From Xanthomonas hortorum (GTDB lineage: Bacteria > Pseudomonadota > Gammaproteobacteria > Xanthomonadales > Xanthomonadaceae), in assembly GCF_002940005.1 (NCBI RefSeq), contig NZ_MDEF01000066.1: DNA of 27,897 nt, one strand, 5' to 3'. The first letter of the stretch is position 1. The number at the start of each line of letters is the position of its first letter. The position numbers and the translations under genes were made by a program. The notes under the pieces were generated by a model, which saw only the letters and a program-made list of their open reading frames with translations, was not told the origin of the DNA and ran no database searches. Shown one piece after another: positions 19,001 through 25,920 of the stretch.

Positions 19001-19395
19001 TGCAGCGGGTGCACACCGCCCGCTCGGACACGAATGCCGACAGCCTTGCACCGATCGTTGCGCAGCTGGATGCGTTGCATCGCGCCAGGCCCGACGATCT
19101 GCTCGGCCTCTCGGCCCTGGCCCAGGCGCTGGTCTGGCACGGCGAACAGCAGGCCGCTGCCGGCGACAGCGCCGGTGCACGCGCGGCGTGGCAACGCGCG
19201 GTGGCGGTGCTGGGCAAGGACATCGCCAACAGCCGCGACAAGAACCTGCTGGACCCCTGGATTCGCGCGCAGGTGCACCTGGGCCAACGCAGCGCCGTTA
19301 CGCAACAGCTCGGATGGCTGTATCACGCGGGCTACCGCCACCCGGGATTCGTCTCCCTCTATGCCCCGCTATTCAAGGAACAGGACAAGTCATGA
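16045..19395 (+). CDS. Winged-helix / STAND ATPase / membrane-anchored helical-repeat regulator (1,116 aa)
   Basis: Domains in order: an OmpR/PhoB-type winged helix (about 16-115, with EPRMMEVLIALAERAGEVIS and RYIETIRKRGYRL); an nSTAND1-type NTPase opened by NPYVGLQAF...FFGR (134-153), Walker A GASGCGKTS (179-187) and Walker B LLLVIDHAE (D290); one membrane segment (about 603-626, YAVAATLLVVLASASMLLGW); a short coiled coil (QQVAEQRRDQAQQL); then about 430 residues of TPR-like helices. If DNA binding and ATPase are cytoplasmic, the TPR part is periplasmic, as in CadC-like regulators. ATG 16045 is chosen because it starts just before the DNA-binding domain. The upstream ATG 15874 would add 57 residues without visible domain content. 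It overlaps the next gene by ATGA. The signal sensed is unknown. Confidence 0.88.
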   Translation: MSLRSERVTQLSSVPRFRLGPLLVEPERLALIEDGQTITLEPRMMEVLIALAERAGEVISAEQLLIEVWHGSFYGDNPVHKTIAQLRRKLGDDSRQPRYIETIRKRGYRLLPKVIFPEDYRGAVIGTQVWGHGNPYVGLQAFDPAHAAVFFGRSHAIAQVLGALRAQLHSQRGLVLVSGASGCGKTSLLRAGVVPLLLQPGGLDGLEAVAVAYCNLAQCRGGDVLDTLARALGDWAPGGRAVFSPAQTALLPDWLQRPAPLHAAIGEAMRQSAPARDSLQTQRHLLLVIDHAEAMVATPGITDADRAALAAALQSLCSSAQVAVLMLTRSDFYPRLIDALPQIVELKRGDGHVDLLPPRDGEIGQIIRVPAAMAGLRFEEDRDSASRLDDVLRDATARQPDALPLLQHLLHALHAQRSDDGLLTFAAYRALGGLEGALAHHAEHTFRALPPTAQAALGEVLTLLSVIHPDSDAVTARRALWSALPQNSAARVLVDAFVHARLFVSELVAGEPGFAVAHEALLRQWPRAAEWIHENRRLLQAHKRLQLAAQRWAAEGRRTDHLLNSGRPLSEAREAARRMPQELGAVDHAFLHACERSQRQRRGMYAVAATLLVVLASASMLLGWQARQAQQVAEQRRDQAQQLVSYMLGDLAEQLRTVGNLKLLDSVGSRALRYLEDLPNASMQPGDLINHARALRTTGEVLMNQGKLDEAQAAFTRAAATAEQALVRAPASLEAHAETGQTAYWLGDLAYKGKQLPLAHRYWSQYLAACEWLVRTAPQDPRWQLELSYALNNLGTLAKEQGQTNAAIGFFARSIALKRQLLARTPDNASLRYELVDSLSWLSLTQEMQGLLAPAEQGYREQIAMLGVLVEQDPDAHAWRRRLAGSLIRTSNLALARGHLVQAQTDAQDSVRMLQALVTLQPDNVAWRRDLAHADAQVGWMAALDGHPDLAERHLDRARQTMADVLKQAQPLPEWQWLDAIIALRLQRVHTARSDTNADSLAPIVAQLDALHRARPDDLLGLSALAQALVWHGEQQAAAGDSAGARAAWQRAVAVLGKDIANSRDKNLLDPWIRAQVHLGQRSAVTQQLGWLYHAGYRHPGFVSLYAPLFKEQDKS

Positions 19396-19784
19396 CGGAA
19401 TCGAATGAGAACGCGAGCATCATCATCACTCTCACCGTGGCGCGTGTAGATTTTGGCGGCAACACCGGGAAAGGCGAGTATTTCTACAGCTTCTCGCCGG
19501 ACCTGCTGCTGGTGGGCAAGGGGCAACAAGATGTGACCTTGGTCTACCGTTTCGATGTAGACGTGCCCTATCAGTTTCGCATTCGCAGTCTGCTCAGTTC
19601 GGACGCGCACGACCAGCTCGAGGAGCCGAAGATCGCCGACGATGGGCGCAGCGTGTCGGTCGTCAATCGCAATAACAAGGCAACGCTGATTTTCTTGACC
19701 GTGATCATCGAAGACGAGAAGCGCAAACTCTTGTTCAGCTGCGACCCGCAGGTCGGCAACGATCCGCAAATCTCGCCGCAATAA
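19392..19784 (+). CDS. Small beta-rich protein of 130 aa coupled to the STAND regulator
   Basis: The start ATG overlaps the TGA of the regulator as ATGA, so translation is probably coupled. The sequence has no signal peptide or membrane segment and alternates in a way typical of a beta sandwich (SIIITLTVARVDF, VTLVYRFDVD, ATLIFLTVIIED). It ends CDPQVGNDPQISPQ. The length and the closing D-P...D-P pattern remind me of the DP-EP family (Pfam), which has no known function, but this is a weak match from memory. Its tight link with a DNA-binding STAND ATPase suggests it is a partner, ligand or effector of that protein. A hairpin follows at 19800. Confidence 0.8.
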   Translation: MTESNENASIIITLTVARVDFGGNTGKGEYFYSFSPDLLLVGKGQQDVTLVYRFDVDVPYQFRIRSLLSSDAHDQLEEPKIADDGRSVSVVNRNNKATLIFLTVIIEDEKRKLLFSCDPQVGNDPQISPQ

Positions 19785-19799
19785 TCCCCACGCCGGCAT

Positions 19800-19825
19800 C
19801 TGCCTGGCGGTTCGCCGCCAGGCAG
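19800..19825 (+). terminator. Hairpin terminator after the STAND gene pair
   Basis: Perfect 11-bp GC-rich arms (CTGCCTGGCGG / CCGCCAGGCAG) surround a stable TTCG tetraloop, 15 bases after the stop codon. The T tract is poor, so Rho-independent action is likely but not certain. Confidence 0.65.
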
Positions 19826-20015
19826 TCAGCGTGCTGGACCAGGCAGTTGGGCCTCGCCCCACGACGACGCCGGCCGCCAGGTCGCAAGCGGACTGGATAA
19901 CGGCAGGCGCTCAGCCCAGAGAGTGACGCCGCCGTGGTTGGGGCGCTTGCCGGTGCGTCTGTCAGTGCGGTGCCGCATTCCGACTGTCGCATTCGACTTC
20001 GGCAACTGCGCGCCG

Positions 20016-20387
20016 TCATCCCCGATCAGAAAGATTGCTGAAAGCCACGTTGATCTGGCTGCGTGTTGCCAGCCCGCTGGGCATGCGGTCGCGGTCGCGG
20101 TCGTTACGGCCAGCTCCACGCCCTGCCCCTTGCCGACACGCCAGGCCCTGTACGCAACCGCGCTGATCGGAGTTGGAGGCTGCGCTATCGCATGCCCCGG
20201 CCGCGGGTCCCTGCACTGCCAGATCACAGCGACCCACGGCCACCCGCAGGTCACGCTCGGCCGTGGCGGGTTGGGTCAACAGCGCTGCCCGGGGCCAGGT
20301 CCCCGGCAATTCGGGCTGGGTAGGTGCCGTCCAGGCACTGGTGGACAGCACGACGATCAACACGAACAGATATCGGACCAGGCGCAT
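20016..20387 (-). CDS. Probable small exported cysteine-containing protein (123 aa)
   Basis: It starts with a convincing signal peptide (MRLVRYLFVLIVVLSTSAWTA, cleavage probably before PTQ) preceded by GGAG at 5 bases. The mature part has four cysteines (GRCDLA, GACDSA, RGCVQG, LACRQG) and a basic, low-complexity stretch (GRGAGRNDRDRDR). Codon third positions are G/C-rich in the first half, as in real genes of this window. I do not recognise the family. A different minus-strand frame over the same region (toward 19826) also stays open, so a frameshift that split a longer gene is possible. Confidence 0.45.
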   Translation of the reverse strand: MRLVRYLFVLIVVLSTSAWTAPTQPELPGTWPRAALLTQPATAERDLRVAVGRCDLAVQGPAAGACDSAASNSDQRGCVQGLACRQGAGRGAGRNDRDRDRMPSGLATRSQINVAFSNLSDRG

Positions 20388-20764
20388 GACGAACTCCGCG
20401 GCAGACCGGAGCGCGGCGCGTCCCCGAGCGGCGTCGGTGGCCGCCAGACGACCTTCGTGCCTGGCCGCTGGTGCGACCTGACGGCAACCTTACGGTTGTT
20501 GGCCGACTCTGCCGAAGTTGGGAAATCCTTTATGAAACAACGTTATGCAATCTGGTGGGATAGCGTGATGCAAAGTGGTGGCGGTGTGTCTGAGCATTGA
20601 CCTGACCATTGCGTGCGACGGTGACAGTCTCGTAGAGCTCCGCCTTTTGGCCGAGGCGAATGGGCTAGCGCCACCATCGACGAAGGCGAATCTTGGGGAC
20701 TAGAGGCGAGGAGGCAGATGCCAAGCCATCCCGGCTGGTCACAGCCGGCTGACCACGTGCAGTT

Positions 20765-20812
20765 CCTTCTCCCACCGGGAGAAGGTGCCCCGCAGGGGCG
20801 GATGAGGGTACG
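20765..20812. repeat. CTTCTCCC palindrome copy 2, with flank
   Basis: Arms CCTTCTCCC (20765-20773) and GGGAGAAGG (20777-20785) are followed by GCCCC-GCA-GGGGC (20787-20799) and GGATGAGGG. The whole unit matches the reverse complement of bases 227-272 nearly base for base, so the two are inverted copies of one dispersed repeat. Confidence 0.75.
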
Positions 20813-20870
20813 GGCGAAGCCTCGTGTCATCTCATTCCACGTGTGGCTTCGCCCCGTACCCTCACCCCAA

Positions 20871-20893
20871 CCCCTCTCCCGGAGGGAGAGGGG
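20871..20893. repeat. CCCTCTCCC palindrome, related repeat
   Basis: Perfect 10-bp arms CCCCTCTCCC and GGGAGAGGGG surround GGA. With the preceding GTACCCTCACCCCAA it forms a partner to the copy at 20765-20812, facing the opposite way. Confidence 0.7.
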
Positions 20894-20977
20894 CTTCCGG
20901 CCTCCGGCTTCCGATTTGCAGCTCGACTTCGACGCCGGTCTCACCCTGCCAGCGCCTGCTCCAACCCCGCTCTTACG

Positions 20978-21036
20978 ACTCCCTACTCCCTAATCCCTAA
21001 TCCCCATTCCCGATTTCCATTCCCGATCCCCAACCC
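20978..21036 (-). repeat. G-rich array (minus strand) after the response regulator gene
   Basis: More than six C runs on the plus strand are separated by TACT, TAAT, ATT and similar spacers, giving a G-rich 3' end in the response-regulator transcript. The array touches the stop codon of that gene. Confidence 0.75.
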
Positions 21037-21669
21037 TCAAATCACCCGCAACGTGATCGCCTTCAACACCGCGCGCGTGCGGTCGCGGGTGCCGAGCTTT
21101 TCCAGGATGGTGGAGACGTAGTTCTTCACCGTGCCCTCGGCCAGGAACAGGGTGCGGGCGATCTCCTTGTTGGAATAGCCGCCGGCGAGCAGGCGCAGGA
21201 TCGCCACCTCGCGCTCGCTGAAGGTCTCGCGCGGGGGCTGCTGGTCGCGGAACTGGTAGCGGGCGCGCACCGGGTCGGTGCTGACCGGCTGCAGCAGGGT
21301 CTCGCCGTTGGCCACCCGCTCGATCGCCTCGCGCAGGTCTTCCGGGGCGGCGTCCTTGAGCAGGAAACCCTGCGCACCGGCCTCGGTCGCACGTAGCAGC
21401 AGGTCGCTGTCGTCGAAGGTGGTGAGCAGCAGCACCGGGGTGCGGTTGCCACGGTCGCGCAATTGCTGCAGCGCCTGGATGCCGTCCAGGCCGGGCATGC
21501 GGATGTCGCTGAGCACCACGTCCACCGTGTTGATGACGAGCGCGTCCAGCAGGCTCTGGCCGTCGTCGGCCTCGCAGACCACCTCCACGCCCTGTTGCTG
21601 CAACAGCGCGCGCAGTCCGGCGCGGACCAGCACCTGGTCGTCGGCCAATGCGATACGGCGCGTGCTCAT
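21037..21669 (-). CDS. NarL/FixJ-type response regulator
   Basis: This 210-residue protein has a CheY-like receiver with acidic residues D10/D11, phospho-acceptor D55 (VVLSDIRMPGLDG), T83/T84 (LLLTTFDD) and K105 (LLKDAAPE). A LuxR-type helix-turn-helix follows (about 148-205: SEREVAILRLLAGGYSNKEIARTLFLAEGTVKNYV). It should bind DNA when phosphorylated by the histidine kinase encoded just upstream, whose stop codon overlaps this start as ATGA. The likely target is its own divergent promoter region (22770-22925), but that is inference. Confidence 0.93.
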   Translation of the reverse strand: MSTRRIALADDQVLVRAGLRALLQQQGVEVVCEADDGQSLLDALVINTVDVVLSDIRMPGLDGIQALQQLRDRGNRTPVLLLTTFDDSDLLLRATEAGAQGFLLKDAAPEDLREAIERVANGETLLQPVSTDPVRARYQFRDQQPPRETFSEREVAILRLLAGGYSNKEIARTLFLAEGTVKNYVSTILEKLGTRDRTRAVLKAITLRVI

Positions 21670-22769
21670 GCCGGCAACCTCGCGGTCAACTGCATACCGC
21701 CGTGCGCGGCGCGGCCGAGCTGCAGTTGACCATGCAAGGCCGCCAGCCGCTCGCGCATGCCGGCGATGCCGTTGCCCTCGCGGATCTGCTCGGCGCAGTG
21801 GCCATCGTCCTGGATGTCGATCTGCAGCTGGCCGTCATGGGTGTGCAGCGACACATGCACGGTGTCGGCCTCGCCATGGCGCGCGGCATTGGTCAGCGCT
21901 TCCTGTACCAGCCGCAGCAGGGCTTCGGCGATTTGCGGGTCGCTCACGCGTACGGCCGGGTCGATCTGCACCTGCAGCACCGGTTTGGGAAACGGCGCGG
22001 CCAGGGCATGCAGCGCGGTGTGCAGATCCAGCCCGGCATCGTCGCGCAACGACTGCACCACGCTGCGGATGTCGCCCAGCAACTCACGCGCAAGGCCTTC
22101 CAGCATCGCCAGCTCCTGGCGCGGCGCCAACATGGGGTCTGCACGCAGCAAGCGCAGATGGATGCGCATCGCGGTGAGTTTGTGCCCGGCCACGTCGTGC
22201 AACTCGCGCGCCAGGCGCAGGCGCTCGGCATCGCGCGCGCTGTCGGCCAGCAGCGCGCGCGTTGCCAGCAGATCGGCATTGACGTAGGCCAGCGCATCGC
22301 GGGCACGCTCGGCACTGCGCGCGTAATGCGCGGTGAGCGCGGCGAAGGCCTGGAAGCCGGCGTAGATGCTGACGATCGACAGCGCGCGATCGATACCGAC
22401 CTGCACCAACACCGCGTACATGCCTGCGTTCAACGCCAGCGCCAACAGCAGCACGCGCAACGGCGGCCAGGCCATGCCTGCCTGCGCCACCAGCAACACC
22501 AGCAGCACCGGCGCAGTGCCGGCATGCGGCTCCATCCACACCAGCAGCAGCGCCAGGACCGCTTGCAGCAGCAACGCGCCGTTGCGCGACGCAGGCAGCG
22601 GCCGCAACAGGGAGTGCAGCAGAAACAACGCGGTGAAGCCGGCCAGCACGCCCCAGCGCCAAGCGCCGCGCGCTGACGCATCGGGCATAAACGACAACGC
22701 CACCGCCGCAATGGTGAACGCGCCGGCCAGGCGCAGGGGATGCAGAAGATGCGGCAGGGATGAGTTCAT
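21666..22769 (-). CDS. DesK/NarX-type membrane sensor histidine kinase (367 aa)
   Basis: Five or so hydrophobic segments in residues 12-145 form a membrane sensor without a large periplasmic loop. A linker helix follows, then a HisKA_3 dimerisation domain with phospho-acceptor H191 in ARELHDVAGHKLTAM, and a HATPase domain with N box VQEALTNAARHGEA (N294), DDG (321-323) and GNGIAGMRERL. This layout is that of the DesK family, which pairs with NarL-type regulators such as the overlapping gene. ATG at 22769 is chosen because the longer frame adds sequence without domain content. ATG at 22814 is possible, and neither start has a strong ribosome-binding site. Confidence 0.92.
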   Translation of the reverse strand: MNSSLPHLLHPLRLAGAFTIAAVALSFMPDASARGAWRWGVLAGFTALFLLHSLLRPLPASRNGALLLQAVLALLLVWMEPHAGTAPVLLVLLVAQAGMAWPPLRVLLLALALNAGMYAVLVQVGIDRALSIVSIYAGFQAFAALTAHYARSAERARDALAYVNADLLATRALLADSARDAERLRLARELHDVAGHKLTAMRIHLRLLRADPMLAPRQELAMLEGLARELLGDIRSVVQSLRDDAGLDLHTALHALAAPFPKPVLQVQIDPAVRVSDPQIAEALLRLVQEALTNAARHGEADTVHVSLHTHDGQLQIDIQDDGHCAEQIREGNGIAGMRERLAALHGQLQLGRAAHGGMQLTARLPA

Positions 22770-22925
22770 GCGGCGATGCTGACGGCCGCGCGGCCACTCG
22801 GCAATGGTGCGCATGCAGAAAGTGACTTCCGGCAGGTGGAATCGATGACCTGCGGCCCCTGTCGTGGAGGCGGTGCGTGCGCACACTGGCATGACCAACC
22901 CACCCCACCGCCACGGAGTCACGCC
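22770..22925. promoter_or_regulatory. Divergent promoter region, kinase / methyltransferase-like gene
   Basis: These 156 bases separate two divergent genes and must contain both promoters. No convincing boxes or inverted repeats were found. GGAG at 7 bases precedes the plus-strand start. Confidence 0.4.
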
Positions 22926-23492
22926 ATGTCTGCTTCCAGTCTGTTTCTTGCGCTCAATCTGCTCTGGGGCGGCTACGAACTGCTGCTCAGCCGTCGCCGC
23001 CGCGCCAGCGATGGTGGCGCGCACGATCAAGGCACGCTGCAACACCTGTGGCGGGTGCTGTCTGCAGCGGTGGCCGTTGCGGTGGTGCTGGCCTACAGCG
23101 GCCTGGCCCATTGGCCGCAGGGCTGGGCTGCGCCGCTGCAGTGGGCCGGCTGCGCGTTAATCGGCAGCGGGCTGGCGTTGCGCGTGTGGGCCATCCAGGT
23201 ACTGGCACGCTGGTTCACGGTGGACGTGACCATCCAGCCCGATCATCAGCTGGTGTGCAGCGGCCCGTATCGCTGGCTACGCCACCCCTCCTACACCGGC
23301 GCGCTGCTGGCCTTTTACGGGCTGGCGCTAGGCATGGGCAATGCGTTGTCGGTGGCGGCGATCGTGGTGCCGGTGACCTGGGTGTTCCTGCACCGCATCC
23401 GGATCGAAGAAGCCGCCTTGCAGCACGCGTTTCCGGTTGCGTACCCTGCGTATGCGAAGCAGAGCCATCGGTTGCTGCCACTGGTGTGGTGA
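22926..23492 (+). CDS. Isoprenylcysteine carboxyl methyltransferase-like membrane protein (188 aa)
   Basis: ATG at 22926 follows GGAG at 7 bases. The longer frame lacks membrane content. Hydrophobic segments lie at about 4-20, 44-60, 72-95 and 124-155. The family signature GPYRWLRHPSYTG (113-125) and the C-terminal RIRIEEAALQHAF (157-169) followed by YAKQSHRLLP match the ICMT/PEMT superfamily, which in bacteria methylates various lipids or small molecules with S-adenosylmethionine. The substrate is unknown here. It is divergent from the sensor kinase and may be a target of that two-component system. Confidence 0.85.
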   Translation: MSASSLFLALNLLWGGYELLLSRRRRASDGGAHDQGTLQHLWRVLSAAVAVAVVLAYSGLAHWPQGWAAPLQWAGCALIGSGLALRVWAIQVLARWFTVDVTIQPDHQLVCSGPYRWLRHPSYTGALLAFYGLALGMGNALSVAAIVVPVTWVFLHRIRIEEAALQHAFPVAYPAYAKQSHRLLPLVW

Positions 23493-23709
23493 GGGTTGAG
23501 AAGGCAGCGGTTTAGCGCCTGCGATGAGGAGTGCTTCGCCTGCTTGCACACAGGTTCGGCCCACGTGGCGTGCAGGCAGACGTGCTGCCGCACTGTGTGG
23601 TCAGCCACGCGTGGGGCGATCTGCGACGGCCACCACCGCCGCCGGGTCGTGGCGCTGCGTACCATCGCCCCCAACGCGTCGCATCCCCCACCCGTGTCAG
23701 GAGACTTGC

Positions 23710-24132
23710 ATGCTTGCCCGCACCTACGTCGTTGTCGCACTCGCCGGCCTGCTCGGCAGCGCCGGCATCCAGGCCGCCGATCTGGACGTGGGCGTCAGCG
23801 GCCTGCGTTCGCAACAAGGCAAGCTGCGCATTGCGGTGATCGCCTCGGCTGCGCAGCTGGAGAGCGCACAGCCGCCGGTGCAGGCGCAAACGGTGCCGAT
23901 CACCAGCGCTAAGCCGCACATCCAGTTCAAGAACCTTGCCCCCGGCCGCTACGCAGTGATGATCAATCACGACGAAAACAGCAATGGAAAGCTGGACACC
24001 AATTTGATCGGCATGCCGGTGGAAGGCTACGGCTTCAGCAACAACCCTACCGGCATGCGCAAGCCCAGCTTTGACGAGATCGTTTTCGATCTGCCCGCTG
24101 CCGGCAAACGTATCAGCGTGCAGATGCGCTGA
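23710..24132 (+). CDS. Exported DUF2141 protein (140 aa)
   Basis: A signal peptide (1-22, ending GIQAA) is followed by a compact beta domain with the DUF2141 hallmark region: LAPGRYAVMINHDENSNGKL (76-95) and IGMPVEGYGFSNN (100-112). DENSNGKLD (88-96) resembles a calcium-binding loop. AGGAG precedes the ATG at 23710; the longest frame starts 62 codons earlier without support. The next gene, an exported carotenoid-oxygenase-like enzyme, begins 29 bases later, so the two are probably cotranscribed and act in the same compartment. The function of the family is not known to me. Confidence 0.85.
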   Translation: MLARTYVVVALAGLLGSAGIQAADLDVGVSGLRSQQGKLRIAVIASAAQLESAQPPVQAQTVPITSAKPHIQFKNLAPGRYAVMINHDENSNGKLDTNLIGMPVEGYGFSNNPTGMRKPSFDEIVFDLPAAGKRISVQMR

Positions 24133-24161
24133 CATTTCCACGTTTCCTCAAGGAGTAGTGC

Positions 24162-25679
24162 ATGCATCGCCGTCGTTTCCTGCAGTCCTTGCTGACAGCT
24201 ACCGGCAGTGCTGCGCTTGGCGGTTGGGCGCTGCGCAGCTTTCCGGCACAAGCAGCCGAAGCGGCACGGTTTCATGAGCAGTTGCAACGCACGCCGTGGC
24301 TGCTGGGCTGGCGCAGCGTCACCCAGGCGAGCCTGGGCCCTACCCGCGTGGCGCTGCAAGGCACGCTGCCCGAGGGCCTGGCCGGCAGTCTGTATCGCAA
24401 CGGCCCGGCCTGGACCGAGCGCGCCGGCTTCCGCTACGACCACTGGTTCGACGGCGACGGCATGGTGCACCGCTGGCGGCTGGATGGCGGCCAGGTGCAG
24501 CACCACGCGCGCATGGTGGCCACCCACAAATTCACCCAGGAACAGCAGGCCGGCCGCTTCCTCTACCGCGCGGCCGGCACCGCGGTGCCGGACCAGCAAC
24601 CGGCGCGCAACAACGACGACGTCAACACCGCCAACACTTCGGTGGCGATGCTCAATGGGCGCCTGTTCGCGTTATGGGAAGCCGGCTCGGCGATCGAACT
24701 GGATCCGGATGCGCTGGGCACGCTCGGCCCGGTAACCTGGCGCGACGACCTGGCCGCGATGCCGTTTTCGGCGCACCCGTTGATCGACCGCGATGGCAGC
24801 GCCTGGAACTTCGGCTCGATCGGCGTGATCGGCGCCACCGGCGTGCTGATCTGGCACATCGGCGCCGATGCGGTGCTGCGCAGCGCGCAACTGCTGCAGA
24901 CCGACACGCCGGGCTACCTGCACAGCTTTGCGATGACGCAGCGGCATCTGATCTTCGTGCTGGCACCCTACCGCCGGCTGGATGGCGAGGGCCCGTTTTT
25001 CGAGCAGATGCGCTTCACCCCCGAAGCGGCGTGCCGGATTGCGGTGGTGCCCAAGGATGCCCTGGATCAACCGCGCTGGTTCGAAGCCGACTTCGCGGTG
25101 GCCTATCACTTCGCCGATGCCTACGAGCACCGCAACCGTATCGTGGTGCGCGCGCTGGTCCACACCGACCCGGAGGAGGCGCGCTCGCCATTGCGGGCGG
25201 CGATGCACGGCGACCCGGCGGCCACGCCGTCACCGGTGCAGCTGCGCAGCCTGCACCTGGATCTGCGCAATGGCCGCGCGCACTGGCAGGCGCATGCGGT
25301 GGACAACCTGGAACTGCCGACCTTCGATGCGCGTACGCCCGGCACGCGGGGCGCGCGGCTGTATGCGCCGTGCATCGACGGGCCGACCGCATCGCCGTTC
25401 CTCAACGCGGTGGCCAGCTACGACCTGGACCGCGACCGCCGCCAGGTGCTCCGCTACGGGCCGGACATGCTGGCCGAAGAACACGTGTTCGTGCCGCGCG
25501 CCGGCAGCGACCGCCCAGACGACGGCTGGCTGGTCGGCACCGTGCTGGACACCACCCGTGCGCGCACCGGCCTGATGGTGCTGGATGCACGCCACGTGGA
25601 TGCCGGGCCGATCGCACAGGCCTGGTTGCCGTATGCGGTGCCGCTGGGATTTCACGGGCACTTTACTGCTGCCGGGTGA
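24162..25679 (+). CDS. Carotenoid oxygenase (CCD/RPE65) family dioxygenase, Tat-exported (505 aa)
   Basis: The family cleaves a conjugated double bond in carotenoids or stilbenes with O2 at a non-haem Fe(II) held by four histidines. Candidates here are H205 (SAHPLID), H254 (YLHSFAMT), H316 (AYHFADAY) and H498 (GFHGHF), all in their family contexts, so the enzyme looks intact. The N-terminus HRRRFLQSLLTATGSAALGG is a Tat-like signal, consistent with a metal centre loaded before export. LYRNGPAW and YDHWFDGDGMVHRW are family motifs. AAGGAG precedes the start. It follows the DUF2141 gene by 29 bases. The yellow pigment of Xanthomonas is an aryl polyene, not a carotenoid, so a plant-derived substrate is plausible but unproven. 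Confidence 0.92.
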   Translation: MHRRRFLQSLLTATGSAALGGWALRSFPAQAAEAARFHEQLQRTPWLLGWRSVTQASLGPTRVALQGTLPEGLAGSLYRNGPAWTERAGFRYDHWFDGDGMVHRWRLDGGQVQHHARMVATHKFTQEQQAGRFLYRAAGTAVPDQQPARNNDDVNTANTSVAMLNGRLFALWEAGSAIELDPDALGTLGPVTWRDDLAAMPFSAHPLIDRDGSAWNFGSIGVIGATGVLIWHIGADAVLRSAQLLQTDTPGYLHSFAMTQRHLIFVLAPYRRLDGEGPFFEQMRFTPEAACRIAVVPKDALDQPRWFEADFAVAYHFADAYEHRNRIVVRALVHTDPEEARSPLRAAMHGDPAATPSPVQLRSLHLDLRNGRAHWQAHAVDNLELPTFDARTPGTRGARLYAPCIDGPTASPFLNAVASYDLDRDRRQVLRYGPDMLAEEHVFVPRAGSDRPDDGWLVGTVLDTTRARTGLMVLDARHVDAGPIAQAWLPYAVPLGFHGHFTAAG

Positions 25680-25920
25680 GTCGGTGCGCCTTTTTCCGTG
25701 ATGCGGCAAGCTGAGCTGGCGCCTGTTATCGCTTTGCCCGCAGCCGCAATGCGTGCACTGCTGGCGCAGTACGCCGACTTGCCGAGCGTGCCGCATTGGT
25801 CCATCTCGCCAGTCACCCGGCATCGGCCTGCCGCTGCGCCAGGCACGCTGTAGCGCGGTCCACCCACCACACCGATGGTCTTACACTCAGCGGCTACCCC
25901 GCAGCTGCCGTGCGTCTTCG
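25680..25920. other. Intergenic region before lldD
   Basis: A 50-codon open frame (25701-25853, MRQAELAPVIALPAAAMRAL...) is present but has no ribosome-binding site or recognisable motif. It may be chance or a remnant. The lldD promoter should lie in the last 100 bases; no clear boxes were seen. Confidence 0.4.

Larger units (their letters stand above)
20388..21036. other. 649-base gene-free region with dispersed repeats
   Basis: No supported gene. The region holds two CTTCTCCC/CCTCTCCC-type palindromes (20765-20812 and 20871-20893), with their flanking CCGTACCCTCA / TGAGGGTACGG bases facing each other, and a G-rich array at its end (20978-21036). Base composition drops toward AT near 20515-20560 (TATGAAACAACGTTATG), which could hold a promoter for the minus-strand exported protein. 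Confidence 0.6.

Noticed and set aside
17110..19341. 743-codon minus-strand open frame opposite the STAND regulator
   Set aside because: Antisense of an intact multi-domain gene, rich in Q, H and R, with no domain.
19826..20254. 142-codon minus-strand open frame overlapping the small exported protein
   Set aside because: No start signal or signal peptide; kept only as a possible frameshifted continuation.
25701..25853. 50-codon open frame between the carotenoid-oxygenase gene and lldD
   Set aside because: No ribosome-binding site, no motif, and moderate composition; could be chance.
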